Source: Paraburkholderia oxyphila NBRC 105797 | Lineage (GTDB): Bacteria > Pseudomonadota > Gammaproteobacteria > Burkholderiales > Burkholderiaceae | Direction: 5' to 3' | NCBI RefSeq assembly: GCF_000685075.1 | Contig: NZ_BAYD01000112.1 | Coordinates: 1-33,977 of the forward strand | Length of the DNA: 33,977 bases | Translations under genes and position numbers: made by a program | Shown: positions 9,702 to 18,538 of the stretch, in pieces | Position numbering within the stretch: the first letter of the stretch is position 1 | Layout of the letters: each line of letters starts with the position of its first letter | Notes under the pieces: model-generated | Databases searched by the model: none | Told to the model about the DNA's origin: nothing | What the model saw: only the letters and a program-made list of their open reading frames with translations

Positions 9702-10727
9702 TCATGAATGTCGAATTACTACCTTCCCGATTCGCGTCCCATGTTCGAAGTGCTCGAACGCAGCCTTGGAATCATCAAAGTCAAACACTTTGTCGACCAC
9801 CGGGCGAAGTCCGTTTGCGGCGATTGCGCGGTTCATCTGCTCAAAGTGATGGCGGCTGCCGACTCGCGTGGGGTGGAGGTTGAGTCCGCGCACCATAAAG
9901 AGTCCGCTCAATCCATCGTTATTGCCGCTCAAAGCACCTACCAAGCTCATGCGTCCGTTGTAGCGAGTCGACTTGACGGAATCCTTCCAGGTTGCGGTCC
10001 CACCGACTTCAACTGTCACGTCAACGCCCCGCCCGTCGGTAACCTCGAGGACTTCGTTTGACCATCCGGGGCCAGCTGACGCGTCGATAACGACATCTGC
10101 ACCGAGCTGGCGCAGCGTCTCTATCTTGTTCGGAGATGTCGTTGTAGCGATCACACGGGCTCCAGCCATCTTTGCGAACTGCAGCGCGAATATCGATACT
10201 CCTCCTGTGCCCAGAACCAGGACGTCGTCGCCTGAGTACAACGGCGTAGCACCGTGCAGCGCATACCACGCCGTCACCCCTGCGCAAGGCAAAGTCGCAG
10301 CTTCTTCGAAGGAAAGGTGGGGAGGAAGATGTACCAGTTCGGATTCGTCCACGATGGACAGCTCCGTCAACGTACCTTCGTTAATTCCGCTACCCCGGCC
10401 CAACGTGTTTAGGGTATGCGGTGCCGGGCCGCCCATCCAGTCCCGATGATATGTCAAGGCAACACAGTCACCAGCCCTTACGCGCGTTACGTCTGCACCG
10501 ACCGACACCACCTCCCCCGCGCCATCGCACAGTGGAATATGGTTCGGCGCCATGCCAGGTGGCACGGCCTGCATATACCCTTTCAGGGCCAGCAGATCCC
10601 GGAAGTTGAGTGATGAAGCACGAATCCGCACCAGCACCTGGCGGCCAACTGGGTCTGAAGGCGGCTGCTCGACGGTCTGCTGAAGGCCTTCGATGCCCGT
10701 AAAAGATTTGACGCGATAAAGTCTCAT
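9702..10727 (-). CDS. Medium-chain (MDR) NAD(P)-dependent oxidoreductase
   Basis: About 341 residues. The start chosen is the ATG at 10727 (AGGA six bases upstream, MRLYRVKSF). A longer frame reaches into the preceding gene. The GroES-like half has SLNFRDLLALKG and IPLCDGAGEVVSVG. The Rossmann half has ATLPCAGVTAWYAL and VLGTGGVSIFALQFAKMAGA. The pattern, including VEVGGTATWKDSVK and the closing GKVVIR, matches the zinc-independent quinone-oxidoreductase-like MDR group rather than classical zinc alcohol dehydrogenases. It probably reduces or oxidises a ring ketone/alcohol or an enone in this pathway. It starts 34 bp after the flavoprotein gene, in the same operon. Confidence 0.92.
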   Translation of the reverse strand: MRLYRVKSFTGIEGLQQTVEQPPSDPVGRQVLVRIRASSLNFRDLLALKGYMQAVPPGMAPNHIPLCDGAGEVVSVGADVTRVRAGDCVALTYHRDWMGGPAPHTLNTLGRGSGINEGTLTELSIVDESELVHLPPHLSFEEAATLPCAGVTAWYALHGATPLYSGDDVLVLGTGGVSIFALQFAKMAGARVIATTTSPNKIETLRQLGADVVIDASAGPGWSNEVLEVTDGRGVDVTVEVGGTATWKDSVKSTRYNGRMSLVGALSGNNDGLSGLFMVRGLNLHPTRVGSRHHFEQMNRAIAANGLRPVVDKVFDFDDSKAAFEHFEHGTRIGKVVIRHS

Positions 10728-10761
10728 TTCAATTCCTGATTTTTTCCGGTATAGCGTGCCG

Positions 10762-12471
10762 CTACGCGAGCGTTTGTTCGGTGTCGACACTTTCAAGCGT
10801 TCCTGCCAGGTGTTGACCAGCGACAAATCCAAACGTTACCGCCGGGCCCAACGTAAAGCCGCCTGCAGGCGAATGTCCACCGCCCATCGTCGATAAATCG
10901 TTGCCTGCAGCATAGAGTCCCGGGATAGGTTGCCCCTCAGCATTTAGAACACGGGCGCAACCATCGGTGCGAAGGCCGGCAAGCGTGCTGAAATCTCCGG
11001 GCAGAATCCTGACTGCGTAGAACGGCCCCGTTTCAATTGGGCGAAGGCACGGGTTCGGCTTGCAATCTGGGTCGCCGCCACGCTTTTCGAGTGCGGATGC
11101 ACCACGCTGATATTCCGGATCTTCGCCTTTCGCTGCACTGGCGTTGAAGCGCGTAATCTGATCTTGCAATCCATCAGGGTCGACGCCGATTTTTTTTGCT
11201 AGCTCTGCCAGGCTGCGCCCGCGCGTCACGTACCCGCTTCGCAAGTGCGGCCAAATCGGAAGCGGTGCGGGGCGCGCCATGCCGATGCCAAATTTTCGAA
11301 CTGCAGCGTGGTCACCAATCAGCCAGGCGTGGACCGGTCCCGTATCTACTGAAAGCGCCAGCGCGCGGATCAGGTCGTTCCCGATCGCCGACTCTCGGGC
11401 AAAACGGCGGCCTGCAGCGTTGACCATTACAAAACCGGGCTTTGCTCGATCGACAAAGTGCGGAAAGACGAGAGGGTCGCGATGTCTTTGCGGAACCAAA
11501 GAGATTGGCCACCAAGAGATGGTGTTGAACAACCGGTCTTCTACCTTTGCACCGACGGCCTCAGCCATGCGTAGCCCATCACCGTCAATGCCGGGCCGGG
11601 CCGCCGTGTATACGTATTCGGCCAATTTCGGAATTGGCGCAAGCGCTTTTCGCCTTGCCTTATCAAACGCGTAGCCCCCTGTAGCGAGCACTACGCCGCG
11701 CCGCGCAAGCACCGCGACAGGCTTGCCTTCACGCAACACAACCGCGCCGGCGATACGTCCATCGCGGACAATAAGTTCGTGTGCGGGACAGTCGTACCAG
11801 ATTGGGATTCCACGATCGAAAACTGATTTCGCCATGCGCCCGACTAATGCCGCACCATTCGAAAGCTGCATCGGTTGGCCGCAGGTCAGCAGGTCGTATA
11901 GATGCGTCCGCACCAGCTTCATCACGATCTTCAAGGATGCCTTTGACTTCCACATGTTGAAGAAGTGCAACACATCCCGAACTGGGACCATCATGCCGAG
12001 AAACGTCATGGTCTTCAGCGGCGGTGCGAGGCGCTTCCGATGCGTCCCGAGTTCACGTCCGTCGAGCGGCGGGAGCGACACGCAGCGGCCAGCGCTCTTT
12101 GCGCCCGGCTGGCTTGGGTGATTGTCCGCGCCAACGTCATTACGGACGAACTTCATCGCGGGAAACGCCTTTTCGTACTCCACCAGCATACGCGGGGCAT
12201 TGACAAGATAGCTATCGACGACTTGCGGCTTGAAGCTTTCGTCGGCCTCTGCGGCAACGTACATGCGGGCCTCTTCAAGGCTGTCCTGAACACCGTCCCG
12301 CATTGCCATGTGATTGGTCGGCACCCAGAGCAAACCGCCCGCGCGCGCCGCTGTGCCCCCGAAATGGCTCGTCTTCTCGACGATGATCACGTCAAGCCCG
12401 CCGAGGGATGCGCTCATTGCAGCGGAAAGCCCTCCCGCGCCGGCCCCAATCACTAGAACATCTGTTTGCAT
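10762..12471 (-). CDS. FAD-dependent oxidoreductase, 3-ketosteroid dehydrogenase-like
   Basis: About 569 residues of the FAD_binding_2 (KstD/fumarate reductase) family. The N-terminal dinucleotide motif is VLVIGAGAGGLSAA, followed by EKTSHFGGTAARAGG. VVLATGGYAFD lies mid-protein, and the C-terminal FAD loop is GLYAAGNDLSTMGGGHSPAGGFTLGPA. KstD enzymes dehydrogenate a ring carbon-carbon bond next to a ketone. From memory, their C-terminal motif has a catalytic Tyr in YPG(A/P)G. Here the matching position is Ser in SPAGG (residue 535 counting from the first of the two adjacent Met codons), so true KstD activity is uncertain. The start is the second ATG, five bases after GGAG. The gene lies between those for the P450 and the MDR enzyme. 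Confidence 0.88.
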   Translation of the reverse strand: MQTDVLVIGAGAGGLSAAMSASLGGLDVIIVEKTSHFGGTAARAGGLLWVPTNHMAMRDGVQDSLEEARMYVAAEADESFKPQVVDSYLVNAPRMLVEYEKAFPAMKFVRNDVGADNHPSQPGAKSAGRCVSLPPLDGRELGTHRKRLAPPLKTMTFLGMMVPVRDVLHFFNMWKSKASLKIVMKLVRTHLYDLLTCGQPMQLSNGAALVGRMAKSVFDRGIPIWYDCPAHELIVRDGRIAGAVVLREGKPVAVLARRGVVLATGGYAFDKARRKALAPIPKLAEYVYTAARPGIDGDGLRMAEAVGAKVEDRLFNTISWWPISLVPQRHRDPLVFPHFVDRAKPGFVMVNAAGRRFARESAIGNDLIRALALSVDTGPVHAWLIGDHAAVRKFGIGMARPAPLPIWPHLRSGYVTRGRSLAELAKKIGVDPDGLQDQITRFNASAAKGEDPEYQRGASALEKRGGDPDCKPNPCLRPIETGPFYAVRILPGDFSTLAGLRTDGCARVLNAEGQPIPGLYAAGNDLSTMGGGHSPAGGFTLGPAVTFGFVAGQHLAGTLESVDTEQTLA

Positions 12472-12587
12472 CATGTCTCCTGTCGGCTTTTACAGGCGCG
12501 CTTGCTCAAATATCGCGCTCCTTGCAGATTTCATTGAGCCGATCCTATGCCCCCTGCACTAGGAATTTGGCAATCCCCGGCCGCCAC

Positions 12588-13796
12588 CTATGACTGGACC
12601 TGAACGCGCATCGGCAATGACTTAAACCCGCGGAATCCCGACTGATTTCGGACTGGTTCGCCAACGACTTCGATCGCATTGACTCGCTCGATCAGCGCCT
12701 TGAGCAGTATTTCTCCTTCAAGACGGGCCAACATTTGCCCAACGCAGCCATGAATGCCCGTACCCAGACCGAGGTGTCCAACAGTGTTTCGATCGATCAG
12801 ATACTTGTCTGGATCTGACCAGCGATCGGGATCCCGGTTAGCCGCAGAGATGAAGCCTAGAATTTTGTCGTGCTGCCCGATTCGGACGCCTTCCCAGACA
12901 AATTCTTTCCGGGCGCATCTACCCAGAAATTGCGCCGGCGGATCGAATCTCAACGACTCCTCGAACGCCGCGCGCGCCTTGGTCGGATCGGCTTTTACGA
13001 TCGCCCATTGATCAGGATGGGATGCGAGGCAGTAAAGTGTGTTGCCGATTGCTGCGATAGTAGTCTCGGTACCCGCAGATACGAACGAGCGCAACAGGAC
13101 GTCTGCTTCGTGCTCGTCGAGTTCGCCGTTATCCACGGCTGCATACAAATACGCACCGAATGACCCCTCTGCTACAGATTTTCGGCTGCAGAATTTGTCA
13201 ATCCATTTCGCCATCGCTTCCGCCGCGTCCCGATCAGTGGAATCCCAATCTGATAGCTTCACGGTGCGGGACTTACGTACGAGATCGTTGTAAAGCAATA
13301 CATTTTCCCGCTCTCCGTCGGGAACGCCGACTGCGTCCAGAAAAACCTGCATTGGAAAAGCTTTTGCGTAGTCGGCAATGCCGTCGAACGTACCTCTTTC
13401 TACGATGCGTCCAACAATACTTTCCGCCGATGCCGAAAATTGCGACTTCAACTTGTTAAGTGCTCCAGGCGAGAGGATCCGCGTCAGAATGGACCGCCTG
13501 CGTGTATGCACCGGCGGATCGACTTCCAAAATCGGACTTGGCTCCCGCCACGGCTTTTCTCGGAAGTAATTCTGCAGACCGGTGCCACCTTCGGCCGTGA
13601 AAAGTTCCAGGTCGTTCGCTAGCTGACGCACCATCGCGTCTCGAAAGACTCCCCATACACCGAGTGATTCAAGCCAAACTACAGGGCCACTTTCGCGGAG
13701 CTCTTTGTAGATTGGAAATGGATCCATCGCCACTCCCGGTGCGAGCGGATTGAGCCGTGAAACATGAGGCGGGAAATTGTCGATAGCAGCTTCCAT
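12588..13796 (-). CDS. Cytochrome P450, CYP199A-like
   Basis: A 402-aa soluble bacterial P450. The oxygen-activation motif is AGTETT (241-246), ExxR is E280-R283, and the heme loop is GLGTGIHGCVG with Cys351 as thiolate ligand. Overall wording is very close to the CYP199A group (4-methoxybenzoate-type monooxygenases): FTAEGGTGLQNYFREKPWR, LEVDPPVHTRRRSIL and the closing RGFKSLPMRVQ. Positions that bind the substrate carboxylate in CYP199A4, as I remember them (Arg92, Ser95, Arg243, Ser244, Ser247), are matched by Arg84, Ser87, Arg236, Ser237 and Ser240. The usual Asp before the catalytic Thr is Glu244. AAGGAG precedes the ATG by five bases. Its redox partners are encoded immediately upstream. 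Confidence 0.95.
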   Translation of the reverse strand: MEAAIDNFPPHVSRLNPLAPGVAMDPFPIYKELRESGPVVWLESLGVWGVFRDAMVRQLANDLELFTAEGGTGLQNYFREKPWREPSPILEVDPPVHTRRRSILTRILSPGALNKLKSQFSASAESIVGRIVERGTFDGIADYAKAFPMQVFLDAVGVPDGERENVLLYNDLVRKSRTVKLSDWDSTDRDAAEAMAKWIDKFCSRKSVAEGSFGAYLYAAVDNGELDEHEADVLLRSFVSAGTETTIAAIGNTLYCLASHPDQWAIVKADPTKARAAFEESLRFDPPAQFLGRCARKEFVWEGVRIGQHDKILGFISAANRDPDRWSDPDKYLIDRNTVGHLGLGTGIHGCVGQMLARLEGEILLKALIERVNAIEVVGEPVRNQSGFRGFKSLPMRVQVQS

Positions 13797-13933
13797 ATAA
13801 GCTCCTTAGCCATCCTAATCAACTTACGAACGGCAAAAATAGGGACTGCATGCGAACAAGGCCAGTGGCCCGATGCATGAAGTGATATTGGATAGATCTG
13901 AAAGACGAGACCAGACATGTGGGCAATTGATAG
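13797..13933. other. Gap between ferredoxin reductase and P450 genes
   Basis: 137 bp with no ORF of note. The strand and order suggest one operon. I see no terminator hairpin here. Confidence 0.4.
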
Positions 13934-15196
13934 TCATGCCGTTACGCCTCGCGTGGCCAGTTCTTCGGTGATCCATGCCTTGATGGCAAAGGCAGGATCG
14001 GCGAATGCATCTGCCGGCAAATTTAGACCTTCATCGAGTAGCCTGCGCGCGAGCACATGCTCAACGGGCGCATTGACGGACTCGACACCAACTAGCACGT
14101 CGCCCAGGTAGTGAGCCACGGCGAAGGATTCCGAAGATCGCCCAGTCCGCCTTACGATGCGATGATTGGCTTGACCAATCGCCGATACGCGACCAGCGAT
14201 TTGCAACTTGACGGTCCCCTGATCCGACCAGAACCAAGGTGTACTACCCCGCACACCAGGCGCCCCGGTGATCGTGGCCGTCGCGGCTTGAGCCTGCTCG
14301 CTGGCGGTGTGAACTGACTCGAGGCGCGAGTCTCGCCCAGTATTTGTCCTTACACGCGCGCAATCTCCGATAGCGAGAACGTACGGGTCGATGGTCCGCA
14401 TAGAGGCGTCCACGAGTATGCCGTCATCGCAGGCCAATCCCGCTCTAGACGCAATATCGGTCACCGGTGTAGCGCCGATTCCCACTACGAGCAAATCAAA
14501 TGACAGCCGTTCTTTAGCGATAATCGCGGCCGACGCTCGATCGTGCGAGGTTTCGATCTGGATCTCTCCGACAGCAACACGTATATCGATCCCGTTTCGC
14601 TGATGAGTTTCCTGTACGTACGCAGCCACCAGATCAGAGGAAGCTCGATTAAGCAAGCGTGGAGCCGCCTCGAGCAGTACAACCTCCTTATTCAGTTTCC
14701 TTGCCGAAGCGGCGACCTCCAGACCGATGTAACCGCCGCCAATAATGAGAATACGCTGCGCTTCCTCGAGCTGTTGCCGCAGGCGACATGCATCCGCATA
14801 ACCCCGCAGCGTCACCACGTTCGCCAGGTTTTGGCCACCAAGCGTGGGCAGCGTCCGTGCTACTGCACCAGTGGCGAGCACAACCCATTGTGCCTCAATG
14901 CACTGGCCCGAATTTGTGATGACCTTGCGTCGTTCCCCGCTACGAATCACGTCAACCGCAGGGTCACCAAGATTGACCGAAACCCCTTGATTTCGATACC
15001 AATCCTCAGAAAGGTGAAGTTGAAGTTTGGGGTCAGGATCGGTAAGAAAGGTCTTCGACAACGGAGGCCGATGGTACGGAAGGCAGTTCTCCGCACTGAC
15101 CAAATGCACACGCGACCCAAGCGAATGCTCGGCAAGACTGGCACAAAGTTGAGCCGCGGCATGTCCACCTCCGACGATAACGATGGGACCTTCCAT
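13934..15196 (-). CDS. Ferredoxin reductase (FAD/NAD) of the P450 system
   Basis: About 420 residues. It transfers electrons from NADH to the ferredoxin encoded just upstream. The FAD-binding motif is VIVGGGHAAAQ at the N-terminus, the NAD-binding motif is ILIIGGGYIGLEVA mid-protein, and VVLATGA and LAIGDCA complete the pyridine-nucleotide reductase pattern. The C-terminal domain is of the putidaredoxin-reductase type, with TPWFWSDQ as a marker. I chose the ATG at 15196 (MEGPIVIV), 13 bp after the ferredoxin stop and eight bases after GGAG. The longer start at 15244 would overlap the ferredoxin gene. Confidence 0.95.
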   Translation of the reverse strand: MEGPIVIVGGGHAAAQLCASLAEHSLGSRVHLVSAENCLPYHRPPLSKTFLTDPDPKLQLHLSEDWYRNQGVSVNLGDPAVDVIRSGERRKVITNSGQCIEAQWVVLATGAVARTLPTLGGQNLANVVTLRGYADACRLRQQLEEAQRILIIGGGYIGLEVAASARKLNKEVVLLEAAPRLLNRASSDLVAAYVQETHQRNGIDIRVAVGEIQIETSHDRASAAIIAKERLSFDLLVVGIGATPVTDIASRAGLACDDGILVDASMRTIDPYVLAIGDCARVRTNTGRDSRLESVHTASEQAQAATATITGAPGVRGSTPWFWSDQGTVKLQIAGRVSAIGQANHRIVRRTGRSSESFAVAHYLGDVLVGVESVNAPVEHVLARRLLDEGLNLPADAFADPAFAIKAWITEELATRGVTA

Positions 15197-15209
15197 GTCG
15201 GACACTCCG

Positions 15210-15527
15210 TCAGGCGGGAGGAAGGTGGAGAACAAGCCCGTCAACGGCCTGAGAAATCGAAATCTGGCAGCTGAGCCGGCTGTTGTGGCGGCAGTTTGTC
15301 AACATCGCCTCCAGGATCTCCTGCTCCACCGGATCTGCAGGCGTGAGCCGATCAAGGAAAGCCTCATCGACGTACACATGACAAGTACCGCACATCGCCG
15401 CCCCCCCGCATTCGGCCACGATGCCGGGAACGGCGGCTTGAACCGCGGCGAGCATTGCCGAGGTGCCAGCAGGCACCTCTACAGTCTGCTCGCTGTTGTT
15501 GGGCTGAATGAAATGGACTACTGGCAT
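15210..15527 (-). CDS. [2Fe-2S] ferredoxin, putidaredoxin type
   Basis: A 105-aa electron carrier for the P450. The cluster ligands follow the adrenodoxin/putidaredoxin spacing: C-x5-C-x2-C in AECGGAAMCGTCHVYV and a fourth Cys in RLSCQI. The start chosen is the ATG at 15527 (MPVVHF). A TTG eight codons earlier is possible. It is the first gene of the long minus-strand series. Ferredoxin, reductase and P450 together make a complete class I system of the kind used by CYP199A enzymes. Confidence 0.95.
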   Translation of the reverse strand: MPVVHFIQPNNSEQTVEVPAGTSAMLAAVQAAVPGIVAECGGAAMCGTCHVYVDEAFLDRLTPADPVEQEILEAMLTNCRHNSRLSCQISISQAVDGLVLHLPPA

Positions 15528-15565
15528 CTTGGGCACCGGTATTGAAAGCAAATAATGCGGCGACG

Positions 15566-15614
15566 CGTAATCAACTGGCCGCCCCGCGATTACGAGATCA
15601 GTAACTCGATTACG
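15566..15614. promoter_or_regulatory. Operator cluster with CGATTACG repeats
   Basis: CGATTACG occurs at 15587-15594 and 15607-15614, exactly 20 bp apart. A 7/8 match in inverse orientation (CGTAATCA) lies at 15566-15573, 21 bp further out. A weaker copy, CGTAGTCG, is at 15630-15637. GTAACTCGATTAC (15601-15613) is itself a GTAA-N5-TTAC palindrome. The sites lie just downstream of the predicted ferredoxin promoter and in the divergent IclR promoter region, so repression or autoregulation by the adjacent IclR protein is the simplest reading. Confidence 0.6.
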
Positions 15615-15617
15615 CTC

Positions 15618-15645
15618 ATGATAACTTGGCGTAGTCGCATGTCAA
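15618..15645 (-). promoter_or_regulatory. Predicted promoter of the ferredoxin-P450 operon
   Basis: On the minus strand, -35 TTGACA (15645-15640) and -10 TATCAT (15623-15618, 5/6) are separated by 16 bp. The predicted start falls next to the CGATTACG operator at 15607-15614, about 85 bp upstream of the ferredoxin ATG. The -35 is part of an octamer TTGACATG that recurs at three other promoters in block B. Confidence 0.6.
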
Positions 15646-15716
15646 TAGGGCATTTACTGACGCGCTCGTGCCGTTCGACGCTGGCACGGGGATGTTGGCT
15701 CTGCCATAATGGTCAG

Positions 15717-16544
15717 ATGAAGCGCGATGCTGATATCGAAACGGACGCACGGAGCGGAGTTCTCGCGGCCGAAGTGGTCCTGCAAGTCCTCGGAGCCTTC
15801 GTTGGCGCCGAGCCCGCACTCAAACTCAAAACGCTTGCCGAACGCGCGGAGATGCATCCCGCCAAGGTTCACCGCTACCTTGTGAGCCTTTGTCAGCAGG
15901 GGTTCGTACGACAAGATCCAGGTACGGGCCTATATCACCTCGCGGAGGGCGCGCTGCGCCTCGGAATGGCGGCCATGGAGACGTTTGATCCCGCCAGTGT
16001 CGCCCGGCCCCTGCTCCAATCACTCAGAGAAGCAACTCATCTCACGGTTGTTCTCGCGTTCTGGGAAATGCCTGTACCTGTTGTGGCGGCTCAGGAAATT
16101 CATTCGGCGCCACTGGTACTCGCCACGCGGGTCGGCAGTTCTCTTCAGTTGCTAACAACGGCGACGGGTTGGACATTCTGTGCGTGGCTGCCACGCTCGA
16201 CGGCAGAGCGAGCGATTGCTCACGCCTTGGCATCGTCTCCGTCATACCCAGTACCCGATTGGGCCAGTCGCCCCGAAAGGATGGATGGTGCCTTCGCAAA
16301 GATCCGACGCGACGGTGTGGCGTCGTCAAGTGGACAAATGAACTTACAGGTGCACGGCTTAAGTGCCCCAGTTTTTGACGGTTCAGGAAGTATCGCTGCC
16401 GTGGTTTCGGTACTGGGTCTTTCAGGGGAGGTCGATCTCGATTTGAACGGGGAGACGGCGCTCGCTCTCAAAAACTACGCCAACCAGATTTCATTGGAAT
16501 TCGGATGGCACCCTGACTTGGCCCACACCGAAGCAGGCGGCTAG
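15717..16544 (+). CDS. IclR-family transcriptional regulator (first copy)
   Basis: About 275 residues. The N-terminal winged helix-turn-helix contains LKTLAERAEMHPAKVHRYLVSL and the wing segment GFVRQDPGTGLYHL. The C-terminal effector-binding IclR domain includes GWTFCAWLPRS and GLSAPVFDGSGSIAAVVSVLG. The frame is open further upstream, but the ATG at 15717 (MKRDADIE) gives a family-typical length. Its ribosome site is weak, so the start is tentative. It is divergent from the ferredoxin gene, with CGATTACG sites between them. It is a clear paralogue of the second IclR at 26716, sharing AER-(A/D)MHPAKVHRYL and FAAWLPR-like stretches. Confidence 0.93.
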   Translation: MKRDADIETDARSGVLAAEVVLQVLGAFVGAEPALKLKTLAERAEMHPAKVHRYLVSLCQQGFVRQDPGTGLYHLAEGALRLGMAAMETFDPASVARPLLQSLREATHLTVVLAFWEMPVPVVAAQEIHSAPLVLATRVGSSLQLLTTATGWTFCAWLPRSTAERAIAHALASSPSYPVPDWASRPERMDGAFAKIRRDGVASSSGQMNLQVHGLSAPVFDGSGSIAAVVSVLGLSGEVDLDLNGETALALKNYANQISLEFGWHPDLAHTEAGG

Positions 16545-16616
16545 CTTGGTCGCCGAACTCCTGCTGCAGTGGACAAATAGAACTGTCTGGTTTTGTAGCA
16601 AACGAAGTATTCGCCC

Positions 16617-16676
16617 GTTAGGACGTCGCCCAATCGGCGCAGGACGAAGCCCGGAGCCGGGCTAACGACGTCCAAC
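16617..16676. repeat. Nested inverted repeat downstream of the first IclR gene
   Basis: Outer arms GTTAGGACGTCG (16617-16628) and CGACGTCCAAC (16666-16676) pair with one bulged A. Inside them is a second stem, AGCCCGG / CCGGGCT, with a 2-nt loop (16648-16663). It could act as a terminator for the IclR gene, although no T tract follows, or be an end of a lost mobile element. The stretch 16545-16616 shows nothing else. Confidence 0.5.
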
Positions 16677-16690
16677 TGCCTTGCGGACGA

Positions 16691-17134
16691 TTAGGCCGGC
16701 AAGCCCTTAAGTGCGCTGACGGACGCACCACTCGCGTCATAGCGGCTCGGTAGGTGCTGGCCATAAACAACGCAACGAGCCATGTCGACGCCGACGGTGT
16801 GCTCGTGATGCTCGCGCCAGATATCGGCCGCGCTGCTATCGATGTGACTCACGAGCGCACCGCCCAGCTCGGCGGCGGGTACCGCGGGCATTGTGGTGCG
16901 GCGCGTAGACACCTCCAGGGGCGCGCCGGCCTGCTGCATATCGATGTCAGCCCTAACCAACCCGTCTGCCAAGCGCTCCCTGATACGCTCCGAACGCCCG
17001 CGTAATTTCAGTTTGGATTCCTTCATATAAATCGTCACTTCAACAGGATTGAGGTCGGAGTGTTTGATGTCCGGGCGTTTGCACGGTCTAACTTCTATCC
17101 GTGCCGGCACCAGACCGGTCACCGCATACCGCAT
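16691..17134 (-). CDS. Hypothetical protein
   Basis: A 147-codon frame between the IclR gene and the IS110 transposase. I do not recognise it. It contains a basic helix-prone stretch (MKESKLKLRGRSERIRERLAD) and an HHEHTVGVDMARCVVYG segment reminiscent of the N-terminus of IS110-type transposases, but I cannot align it further. The opposite strand is also open here, so it may be spurious or a degraded mobile-element piece. Confidence 0.25.
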   Translation of the reverse strand: MRYAVTGLVPARIEVRPCKRPDIKHSDLNPVEVTIYMKESKLKLRGRSERIRERLADGLVRADIDMQQAGAPLEVSTRRTTMPAVPAAELGGALVSHIDSSAADIWREHHEHTVGVDMARCVVYGQHLPSRYDASGASVSALKGLPA

Positions 17135-17261
17135 GCGCAGAGCGCTGGAACCACTCCTTTACCGACTCGCCCCATCTAGAACCACCATTACCCGCCGGGT
17201 AACCCGTGTGTTGCCCGGGCGCGCTGACCTTCAAGCCCTGTCGTCGATCGAAGTTCGCCGC

Positions 17262-18425
17262 TCAGGTTGCAACGACGTTGCTGCCAGATAGCTTGAGCGT
17301 TACCCCGAACGGAATCTCGCCATATTGCAGATAGCGCCACAAGGCGATCGCGAAACGGCGCGCGAGCGCGATAATGCCGATCCGTCGCAAGCGCTTGCCA
17401 CCGCCTGCAAGGCGCTGGTTAAACCACAGGCTCAACTGACTGGCCGGCTGGAAGCGCAGCCAGCTCCACGCGAGTTCTACCATCAGCCACCGGGCTGGTT
17501 TGTTGCCAGCCTTGCTGATGCCCTGCTCGACCTCACTGGTGCCGCTTGAGTACGGCGTCGGCGCGAGGCCCAGGCAACCGGCGACTTCCCGGCGGTTGTT
17601 AAACTGCCGCCAGCCGAGCGGTTCCTTGACCAGCGTCCACGCACCTCCGGTGCCAATACCCGCAAGCCGTGCCAGAACGGCAATCGCGGGCTGGACGCCG
17701 TTGCGTACCTGTTGCTCCTGTAGCGTTTCAAGCGTCCTGATCTGCGTGGCAACCAGCGAAAGCCCCTCGGACTCGCGTTCAATCTCGGCGCGCAGACCTG
17801 GCCATAGCTGTGTGGCGTGCTCGGCCCACCAGCGCGCCCACGCGCGCCCACCGATGCGCTCGACCCGCAGGTTGTGCAGCACCAGCAGCGAGCGGATCCG
17901 GTTACTGTGGGCGGTGCGCTCCTGACGCAGGCGTTCGAGCTCCCGATACAAACGTCGCTCATCTTCCTGCTCCGGGGTCGGAATGCGTGCGACCGCCCAC
18001 ACCCGCCGCTCACCGCCGTAGTAGCGCATCAGCATCGACAGCAGCTTGTCGGCGTCGAGCCGGTCCGTCTTCACGCGGCGAGCCCGCCGGGTCACTTCGA
18101 TACTGGCCGAATCCACCACCAGGTTGGTAATTCCATGTACGGCCAGCCAGCGGTGCAGCCAGAAACCATAACGGCCCGCCTCGTAGCAACTGCGCGCCGG
18201 AGCGTCGGCGGCCAGATGGCACCGGGCCTTGGCCTTCGCGATCGCGGTCGCGGTCGCGGTCAGCACCGCCGCGGTGTCGCTCTACGTCACCATACACCTG
18301 CTTGGCGCGCACACGCCGTTGCCCAGCGACAGCTTCCAGCTCCTCTCTCCTAATTCGAAGGCGACACACAGCCAGCCCGTGATCGTTGTATCCCGCCCCT
18401 GAAGGGCCGTGTCAAGCGCATCCAT
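17262..18425 (-). pseudogene. IS110-family transposase interrupted by an amber codon
   Basis: The full frame from the ATG at 18425 (after AAGGAG) to 17262 is 388 codons, normal for IS110-type transposases. It begins MDALDTALQGRD, then CVAFELGERSWKLSLGNG. Codon 48 is TAG (18284-18282), after which the same frame continues SDTAAVLTATATAIAKAKA. Downstream features are typical of the family: HRWLAVHGITNLVVDSASIE, RRARRVKTDRLDADKLL and the C-terminal GLAPTPYSSG and GISKAGNKPARWLMVELAW. There is no frameshift, so one base change is all that breaks it. Restart from a later codon would omit the N-terminal part of the RuvC-like catalytic domain. Terminal sequences were not resolved. Confidence 0.88.
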
Positions 18426-18538
18426 TTGCGTGCTCCTTTCGAAAAACGGGTGTCGAAATCCTCGTTTTACTCCAGGGACTTACTTATGTGCACCTTCCAT
18501 AATATCTAGAACCTGCGTGAGCAGCGGAGGTGTTGCAA

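Noticed and set aside
16617..16676. Integron attC site
   Set aside because: The inverted repeat carries GTT at the left and AAC at the right, the reverse of the attC order, and there is no integrase or cassette.
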